Source of the DNA: an uncultured Megasphaera sp.
GTDB taxonomy: Bacteria; Bacillota; Negativicutes; Veillonellales; Megasphaeraceae
Reading direction: 5' to 3'
Assembly (NCBI GenBank): GCA_900548635.1
Contig: URLP01000087.1
Span: 1 to 7,822, forward strand
Length of the DNA: 7,822 nt
Position 1 is the first letter of the stretch; the number at the start of each line of letters is the position of its first letter. Under the pieces are notes generated by a model, which worked only from the letters and a program-made list of their open reading frames with translations, was not told where the DNA came from and did not search any database. Positions 1-4,656 of the stretch are shown here, in pieces. The translations under genes were made by a program, and so were the position numbers.

Positions 1-35
1 AAACGAACCACGAGCCACGAGCTGCGAATCACGGG
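1..35. repeat. Degenerate heptanucleotide tandem repeat downstream of ompM
   Basis: The stretch reads as five consecutive 7-base units on the plus strand: aaacgaa, ccacgag, ccacgag, ctgcgaa, tcacggg. They fit a loose consensus C-Y-R-C-R-A-R, and the array probably continues beyond the left edge of the window. It begins about ten bases past the ompM stop codon, so in ompM mRNA it would be 3' untranslated sequence. The same consensus appears downstream of ileS near 7502-7567. No coding potential is evident. Function is unknown; it could be a dispersed intergenic repeat family. Confidence 0.6.
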
Positions 36-44
36 CGTCCCCTG

Positions 45-1385
45 CTAGAACAGCATCTGGAAGTGGATGCGGGTCATTTCGTGGGGGTCCTGGCTGCCGG
101 TCTTGGCCTGGCTGGCGAAGGACTGCATGACGCTGAATTTCAGGTTCTTGGCGACGATGTAGTCGACGCCGATACCCCAACTGCGCTGGTTGTCCATGTC
201 ACTGGAGAAGCGCCATGTGAAAGGATTGCCGCCCATGAAGGCCCCGTCGTCGATGTCGAGGTATTCCAGCCACGTATCCCAGCTGCCAGGCTGATGGAAG
301 TCAGCTTTGCCATACTGGAGAGTTCCCATCCAGGCGTCGCCGTAGTCCTGGCCGTCGACGTTTTGGAAGCCGTCGTTGAAGCCGATGTGTTCGTAGTTGG
401 CCAGGGCGCTCCATTTGCCGTAGTTGCCGCGGACGAAGTAGCCAGCGATGTATTTGGCGAAGAATTCCGGTGCCAAATCGTTGGTCTTATGCAGGCGGTT
501 GTAGTAGAAACCGGCTTCGGAACGGGCTGCTTTGCCGCCGCCGAAGAAGGCGTCGATTTCGCCATACCCTGTTTCCAGGCCAGACGTGCTGAAGGCGTTG
601 GAATAGGCTTGGGAAGCGTGGATGGTATCGACGCCGGGCTTCTTGCCGTCTTTGAATTTGCCGTAGCCTGTGGTGACAGCCAGCTTGTCGTTGTGATAGC
701 GCAGTTCGGCGCCGTCGAGGGCATCGAAGTACTGCAGACCATAGGCGTCGCGGCCGATGCGGTAGACGTCATTGCGGCCGACGCTGAGTTCCCAGTTCTT
801 GCTGCCGAAGTTGTAATCCACTTTGGCTAAATCCATATAGGGGTTGTTGCCTTCGTCAGAAGCGGCTTTGTTGCTGGCGAAGGGGCGGAAGCCCGTGCTG
901 ACGCCGGCCGTGACTTTCGTGCGGTCATTGACCTGGCCCTGGGCGCGGATGCGGAAGCGCGTATCCCAGGAGCTGTCGTCCTTCTTGTTATTTTTCTGAT
1001 AGCGGTAGCGGACGAAGACGTCACCGAAGACGCGCGTATTGCCGACGCGGTTTTCCAGATTCGTCACGCGCACGCCGAGGCTGTTCAGTTCGTCGGCGTA
1101 TTCATCGGCCAGCTTGTTGATCAGGGCCCGCTGTTCGACGGAGGCTTTGTCCATATGGGCCATGGCTTTGGCGACCATTTCAGCGGCTTCGTAGCGGGTG
1201 ATATTGCGATTGCCCTGGAAATAGGACCCGTCTACGCCCTGGATGATGCCAGCGTCGGCCAGTTCGACGACGGACTTGTAAGCCCAGCTGTCAGACGGTA
1301 CATCGACAAAGGGATTCGCGGCTAAGGCCGACAGGGAAGTGACAGCTAAGGCGGCTGTCAGGGTACAGACTACTTGTTTCTTCAC
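45..1385 (-). CDS. ompM: OmpM-type outer-membrane porin with N-terminal SLH domain
   Basis: This 446-residue protein likely forms an outer-membrane channel and anchors the outer membrane to peptidoglycan. A signal peptide with a KK N-region and a hydrophobic core ends at SALA (residues 19-22). One SLH domain follows at about 24-73 (NPFVDVP at the start, ITRYEAAEMVAKAM at the end). A predicted coiled-coil linker spans about 77-115 (LINKLADEYADEL, VTNLENRV). The rest is rich in alternating, aromatic and Gly segments typical of a beta-barrel, and the protein ends in Phe, the usual BAM recognition residue. In Negativicutes such as Selenomonas (Mep45) and Veillonella (OmpM), the SLH domain is known to bind polyamine-decorated peptidoglycan; applying that here is inference. 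The start is GTG: an in-frame TGA lies two codons upstream, and AGAAGG sits ten bases before it. The symbol follows family architecture. Confidence 0.88.
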   Translation of the reverse strand: MKKQVVCTLTAALAVTSLSALAANPFVDVPSDSWAYKSVVELADAGIIQGVDGSYFQGNRNITRYEAAEMVAKAMAHMDKASVEQRALINKLADEYADELNSLGVRVTNLENRVGNTRVFGDVFVRYRYQKNNKKDDSSWDTRFRIRAQGQVNDRTKVTAGVSTGFRPFASNKAASDEGNNPYMDLAKVDYNFGSKNWELSVGRNDVYRIGRDAYGLQYFDALDGAELRYHNDKLAVTTGYGKFKDGKKPGVDTIHASQAYSNAFSTSGLETGYGEIDAFFGGGKAARSEAGFYYNRLHKTNDLAPEFFAKYIAGYFVRGNYGKWSALANYEHIGFNDGFQNVDGQDYGDAWMGTLQYGKADFHQPGSWDTWLEYLDIDDGAFMGGNPFTWRFSSDMDNQRSWGIGVDYIVAKNLKFSVMQSFASQAKTGSQDPHEMTRIHFQMLF

Positions 1386-1460
1386 GAATCAAAGACCTTC
1401 TTTCTTCTCGTTCTTTTTGCGTATGCAGAAAAACGCATAAAATTATACATTACATTTAGT

Positions 1461-1490
1461 ATACTACGATACGTTATGATTGTATGTCAA
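1461..1490 (-). promoter_or_regulatory. Probable sigma-70-type promoter of ompM
   Basis: On the minus strand there is a perfect -35 TTGACA (1490-1485), then an 18-base spacer and a -10 TAGTAT (1466-1461, four of six consensus bases). TATACT at 1463-1458 and TATAAT at 1447-1442 also lie nearby, so the exact -10 is uncertain. Transcription would start near 1455, leaving a leader of roughly 70 bases. This lets ompM be expressed independently of the cobB gene upstream on the same strand. Confidence 0.55.
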
Positions 1491-1514
1491 ATGAGAAGAA
1501 AGTTTACTTTTTGT

Positions 1515-2237
1515 TTATAATTTTACGTGGCTGAAGACTTCACCAATCGGGTCGTGGAGCACTAGGTCGGCGGCGCTGTCCATGTCCGTACTGGATTTGT
1601 TGATCAGGACCAGTTTATGGCCGCGGTAGTAGCGGACCAGACCGGCTGCGGGGTAGACGACGAGGCTCGTGCCGCCGATGATCAGCATGTCGGCGTGGCT
1701 GATGTAGTAGAGGGACTGTTCGATGACATCGTTGTCCAGGCCTTCTTCATAGAGGACGACGTCCGGTTTGATGATGCCGCCGCAGGCGTCGCACTTGGGG
1801 ATGCCCGTAGAATTCTTCATGTATTCGGCGTCAAAGAATTTGTTGCAGTGCATGCAGAAATTGCGGTGCACGCTGCCGTGCAGTTCCAGGACGTTCTTGC
1901 TGCCCGCTTTCTGGTGCAGGCCGTCGATGTTCTGTGTGACGATGGCTTTCAGTTTGCCTGCTTTTTCCAGTTCTGCCAGCTTGATGTGGGCCATGTTCGG
2001 CTTGGCATCGAGGGCCAGCATCTTGTCGCGGTAGAAGCGGTAGAATTCTTCCGTATTGTCCATGAAGAAAGAATGGCTGAGGATCGTTTCGGGCGGATAC
2101 TTGTAATGCTGGTTGTAGAGACCGTCAGTACTGCGGAAGTCGGGGATGCCGCTTTCCGTCGAGACGCCGGCGCCGCCGAAGAAGACGATGTTATCTGAAT
2201 TTTTTACCATATCGACGAATTTTTCAATATCTGTCAT
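1515..2237 (-). CDS. cobB: NAD-dependent protein deacylase, Sir2 family (sirtuin)
   Basis: This 240-residue cytoplasmic enzyme removes acetyl or similar acyl groups from protein lysines, using NAD+ and releasing nicotinamide and O-acyl-ADP-ribose. Visible motifs are GGAGVSTESGIPDFR (residues 21-35, NAD binding), TQNIDGLH (101-108), the catalytic His in ELHG (His120), four zinc cysteines as CxxC pairs (128/131 and 149/152), and GTSLVVYPAA near the C-terminus. Overall it resembles the Thermotoga-type (class U) sirtuin from memory; acyl preference cannot be read from sequence. I chose ATG at 2237 because AGGAG lies eight bases upstream. The longer GTG frame from 2255 would contain that Shine-Dalgarno inside the coding sequence. 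It follows the HD gene by 14 bases and is probably co-transcribed with it. Confidence 0.93.
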   Translation of the reverse strand: MTDIEKFVDMVKNSDNIVFFGGAGVSTESGIPDFRSTDGLYNQHYKYPPETILSHSFFMDNTEEFYRFYRDKMLALDAKPNMAHIKLAELEKAGKLKAIVTQNIDGLHQKAGSKNVLELHGSVHRNFCMHCNKFFDAEYMKNSTGIPKCDACGGIIKPDVVLYEEGLDNDVIEQSLYYISHADMLIIGGTSLVVYPAAGLVRYYRGHKLVLINKSSTDMDSAADLVLHDPIGEVFSHVKL

Positions 2238-2251
2238 CGTAAGGACTCCTT

Positions 2252-2743
2252 TCACACATGATACGTATCTTTTAATAACTGCAGACCCGACGGGGTGCGG
2301 AAGACTTTATCCCTGAAGTGGATAATGGCTTCCGGTTTCAGCTGGTCTTCATAGGCATTGACTAAGAAATCGGCTTCTAAAAGTATCTGGTAGTCCAATC
2401 CGTCGACGCCGGTGTAGGTGTGATGGTGGGCAATGAGGAAGCAGACCCGGTCGATGAGCTTTTGGTCGGCTCCCAGTTCTTCCAAGATAGCCCTGGCCGG
2501 AGCAGGGCCTTCGATTTCTTGATATTTTCCTGACGAAGAACCGTATTTTTCTTCCGCCGCATGGATGCCGATGTCGTGGAGGACGGCGGCTGTGCGCAGG
2601 ATGTCCTGCTCGTCCGCCGGCAGGCCTTCGAGGCGGCCGATGGTATCGGCATAGGCGTAGACCTTGAGGAAATGGTGGATGCGCCGCGCGTCGCCGTGAT
2701 CGAAGGCGATGGCTTTTTCTATCACTTTTTCAATAGCTGGCAT
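2252..2743 (-). CDS. HD-domain phosphohydrolase-like protein (HDIG motif)
   Basis: This 163-residue soluble protein carries the metal-binding signature of the HD superfamily: His at 23/24 (RRIHHFLKV), HDIG at 56-59 (AAVLHDIG), a His run at 106-108 (IAHHHTY), and Asp125 (LLEADFLVN). Such proteins hydrolyse phosphate esters, often of nucleotides, but nothing here fixes the substrate. There is no signal peptide or membrane segment, and no extra sensory domain. The ribosome site is modest (AAAGG about twelve bases before the ATG). It is the first gene of a likely two-gene unit with the sirtuin, transcribed away from the AGCS symporter. A link to NAD or nucleotide metabolism through the sirtuin neighbour is speculation only. 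Confidence 0.85.
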   Translation of the reverse strand: MPAIEKVIEKAIAFDHGDARRIHHFLKVYAYADTIGRLEGLPADEQDILRTAAVLHDIGIHAAEEKYGSSSGKYQEIEGPAPARAILEELGADQKLIDRVCFLIAHHHTYTGVDGLDYQILLEADFLVNAYEDQLKPEAIIHFRDKVFRTPSGLQLLKDTYHV

Positions 2744-2775
2744 GGAGAATCACTGCCTTTCTTTTCATATATTCT

Positions 2776-2804
2776 ATTATACTACAGGTCAGGCACGAGA
2801 GAAA
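2776..2804 (-). promoter_or_regulatory. Possible promoter of the HD-cobB unit
   Basis: A perfect TATAAT is present on the minus strand at 2781-2776, about 33 bases before the HD start codon. The region about 17 bases upstream has no good -35 match (TTTCTC at 2804-2799). The assignment rests on the -10 and on position alone. Confidence 0.4.
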
Positions 2805-2834
2805 CGATTAGCTTTGCGTATTTCTCAAAACCTA

Positions 2835-2864
2835 TTGACAAATTGTTGACCTATCCTTTATGAT
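2835..2864 (+). promoter_or_regulatory. Promoter of the AGCS symporter gene
   Basis: A perfect -35 TTGACA (2835-2840), an 18-base spacer and -10 TATGAT (2859-2864) form a good vegetative promoter. Transcription would start near 2871, giving a leader of about 58 bases. A second TTGAC at 2845-2849 is present but has no well-spaced partner. The predicted start coincides with the palindrome at 2872-2883, which suggests control by a DNA-binding protein. Confidence 0.65.
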
Positions 2865-2900
2865 TTTTAATATAAACGTTTATTTATCTTATGATTTTTA
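2858..2900. promoter_or_regulatory. Candidate operator: palindrome between direct repeats
   Basis: A perfect 12-base palindrome ATAAACGTTTAT (2872-2883) sits at the predicted start of AGCS transcription. It is flanked by two exact copies of TTATGATTTTTA (2858-2869 and 2889-2900), whose starts are 31 bases apart, close to three helical turns. The first copy overlaps the -10 element. The AAACGTTT core loosely resembles LacI/CcpA-type half-sites but is not a full cre match. Regulator identity is unknown, and AT-rich sequence can produce such matches by chance. Confidence 0.4.
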
Positions 2901-2928
2901 TCGTTATTATAATTAAGGAAGTGATTCT

Positions 2929-4335
2929 ATGATTATGGCTGTCCTGAATTACCTTGATGATGTCCTTTACTATCCTATCTTAATGGTCATCCTCATCGCA
3001 GCCGGTCTCATTTTTTCATGGAAAACGCGCTTCGTTCAGCTGCGCATGTTCCCTGAAAGCATCCGCGTCGTCATGGAAAAACCGACACAGGCCGGGAAAG
3101 TATCGTCTTTCCAGGCGCTCATGGTTTCGACGGCATCCCGCGTCGGTACGGGCAATATCATCGGCGTTTCGACGGCAATCTGCCTGGGTGGTCCCGGTGC
3201 TGTTTTCTGGATGTGGCTCCTGGCCACAATCGGCGGGGCGACGGCTTTCATCGAAAGTACGCTGGCTCAGATCTACAAACGCCGCAATCCTTTAGGCCAC
3301 AGCTACGGCGGCCCGGCTTACTACATCGAAACGGCCATGCATAAGCGCTGGCTCGGCGTCCTCTTCGCCTTTTCGTTGATCCTGACTTACGCCGGCGGCT
3401 TCAATCTGCTCTGCTCCTTCAACATGCAGTCGACGTTCCTCGTCTACAGTTTCTATGACCCGACGACGACGCCCTGGATCATCGGCGCCGTTTTCGCAGC
3501 TCTCGTCGCTTACTGCCTCGTCGGCGGCGGCCAGCGCATCGTCAAGGTGACGTCCGTCCTCGTCCCGGTCATGGGTGCCGTCTACATCGTCGCGGCTCTG
3601 ATTGTCATCTTGTTCCACATTTCCAGCCTGCCTCAGGTCTTTGAAATGATTTTCGCCGATGCCTTCGATTTCCAGGCCATCCTCGGCGGCGTTTCCGGTT
3701 CCTGCATGGTCTACGGCATCAAGCGCGGCCTTTATTCCAACGAAGCCGGCATCGGTTCGGCACCAAATGCTGCCGCTGCGGCCGACGTCAGCCATCCTGT
3801 CAAGCAGGGCCTGGTCCAGATGCTTTCGGTCTTCATCGACACCATCCTGGTCTGCAGCGCTACGGCTTTCATGGGCCTCTTCTCGGGCGTGCCCATCACC
3901 AAGGAAGTCGCCGGTGCGGCCTATGTCCAGAATGCAGCCACTGCTGTCTACGGCGGTTTTGGCCCGATCCTGATTACGGTCTGCATGCTTCTCTTCGGCT
4001 TCTCGACGCTCATCGGCAACCTTTTCTACGTCGACAACTGCATCCGCTTCATCCATAAAGGCGCACCGTCGCACGGCTTCGTCAACACCTTCCGCATCGT
4101 CTGCGTCGCCGTCGTCTTTGTCGGCGCCGGCATGTCCATGGCTGCCGTCTGGGATATCGCTGATATCCTCATGGCCGTCATGTGCTTCATCAACATCCCG
4201 GCCTGCTTCATCTTAGGCAACAAGGCCGTCAAAGCCATGCGCGACTACCAGCAGCAGAAGAAGGAAGGGAAGAACCCTGTCTTCAAGGCGGCTTCCATCG
4301 GTATCGACGAAAACAGTGTACAGTATTGGAAATAA
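2929..4335 (+). CDS. Sodium:alanine/glycine symporter, AGCS family
   Basis: This 468-residue inner-membrane protein should import small neutral amino acids (alanine, glycine) with sodium. Evidence is the family signature GGPGAVFWMW (residues 87-96), preceded by STASRVGTGNIIG (67-79), plus GGPAYYIE (127-134) and NEAGIGSAPNAAAAA (from residue 271), all typical of AGCS carriers. Around ten hydrophobic segments are visible, from about residue 12 to 435, with a charged cytoplasm-like tail (QQQKKEGK). Length is normal for the family. AAGGAA eight bases upstream supports ATG at 2929 over a second ATG at 2935. The gene is divergent from the HD-cobB unit and ends seven bases before the ileS promoter with no terminator between. 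Exact substrate is not determinable from sequence; D-alanine or other small amino acids remain possible. Confidence 0.92.
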   Translation: MIMAVLNYLDDVLYYPILMVILIAAGLIFSWKTRFVQLRMFPESIRVVMEKPTQAGKVSSFQALMVSTASRVGTGNIIGVSTAICLGGPGAVFWMWLLATIGGATAFIESTLAQIYKRRNPLGHSYGGPAYYIETAMHKRWLGVLFAFSLILTYAGGFNLLCSFNMQSTFLVYSFYDPTTTPWIIGAVFAALVAYCLVGGGQRIVKVTSVLVPVMGAVYIVAALIVILFHISSLPQVFEMIFADAFDFQAILGGVSGSCMVYGIKRGLYSNEAGIGSAPNAAAAADVSHPVKQGLVQMLSVFIDTILVCSATAFMGLFSGVPITKEVAGAAYVQNAATAVYGGFGPILITVCMLLFGFSTLIGNLFYVDNCIRFIHKGAPSHGFVNTFRIVCVAVVFVGAGMSMAAVWDIADILMAVMCFINIPACFILGNKAVKAMRDYQQQKKEGKNPVFKAASIGIDENSVQYWK

Positions 4336-4341
4336 TGCCTC

Positions 4342-4370
4342 TTGACAAATAGAAAAGAAGCTCTTAAAAT
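4342..4370 (+). promoter_or_regulatory. Promoter of the T-box-ileS transcript
   Basis: A perfect -35 TTGACA (4342-4347), a 17-base spacer and -10 TAAAAT (4365-4370) form a strong vegetative promoter. Transcription should start near 4377. The resulting untranslated leader of about 280 bases contains the T-box. The -35 lies only seven bases after the AGCS stop codon. Confidence 0.8.
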
Positions 4371-4404
4371 ACTCCTATGTACAAGTAATTGTCATATTTT
4401 TGAA

Positions 4405-4632
4405 AAGCAATGAACAAGACGGCCAGCGTCGTCCAGGCCTTTGCAGCGAACCGGGGAGAGTGTGAGCCCGGGAAAGACCGTATGCTGGCGGATCACTTGG
4501 GAGCTGCAGCTGCGAACCAGCTGCCGGGCCGCGCCGTTATCGCGCGTCAAAGTGGCTGCATAGTCAGTCAATAGGGTGGTACCACGGTGATTACGTCTTC
4601 GTCCCTTTAGGGACGGAGACGTTATTTTTTTT
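4405..4632 (+). ncRNA. T-box riboswitch (tRNA-Ile sensing) controlling ileS
   Basis: The leader binds tRNA-Ile directly and lets transcription continue only when the tRNA is uncharged. Stem I has base helix CAAG/CTTG (4415-4418 with 4496-4499) and helix GCCAGC/GCTGGC (4422-4427 with 4484-4489). Between them the 3' side of an internal loop reads GGATCA, giving an AUC isoleucine specifier at 4492-4494 followed by a purine. The distal arm closes through CCGGG/CCCGG. Further hairpins are GCAGCTG/CAGCTGC (4506-4512 with 4518-4524) and stem III CGCGC/GCGCG around the conserved-looking CGTTATC (4530-4546). The T-box motif is at 4573-4587. Its UGGU (4577-4580) can pair with the ACCA end of tRNA-Ile. 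Antiterminator pairing is AGGG with CCCT and ACG with CGT (4573-4586 with 4600-4606). Pairings were made by eye. Confidence 0.95.
4593..4632 (+). terminator. T-box-controlled intrinsic terminator
   Basis: A 13-base-pair stem with one T-G wobble (4593-4605 with 4610-4622) and loop TTTA is followed by eight T residues (4625-4632). The upstream arm includes the bases 4600-4605 that the antiterminator needs, so the two structures exclude each other. It ends ileS transcription when tRNA-Ile is charged, and probably also stops transcripts arriving from the AGCS gene. Confidence 0.93.
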
Positions 4633-4656
4633 CACAGATTCAGAGGAGGAAATACA

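Noticed and set aside
1..35. Heptamer arrays as a CRISPR array
   Set aside because: Units are 7 bases, degenerate and back to back, with no unique spacers and no cas genes.
63..830. 255-codon open frame on the plus strand opposite ompM
   Set aside because: Its product is a low-complexity Val/Ala/Asp/Glu-rich shadow of the ompM codons, without a ribosome site or family motif, while the minus-strand frame has a signal peptide, SLH domain and terminal Phe.
1362..1367. Cysteine near the ompM N-terminus as a lipoprotein site
   Set aside because: Cys7 lies before the hydrophobic core of the signal peptide, not after it, and no lipobox surrounds it. An SALA signal-peptidase I site fits better.
1499..1510. 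AAAGT/ACTTT inverted repeat after the cobB stop as a terminator
   Set aside because: The stem is five AT-rich pairs with a two-base centre and no following T-run on the minus strand.
1515..2255. Longer sirtuin form starting at GTG 2255
   Set aside because: The AGGAG ribosome site (2250-2246) would be inside the coding sequence, and sirtuin homology begins after the ATG at 2237.
3292..4074. 260-codon open frame on the minus strand opposite the AGCS gene
   Set aside because: It is extremely rich in Asp, Glu, Arg and Ala, as expected for the complement of a hydrophobic membrane protein, and has no supporting signal.
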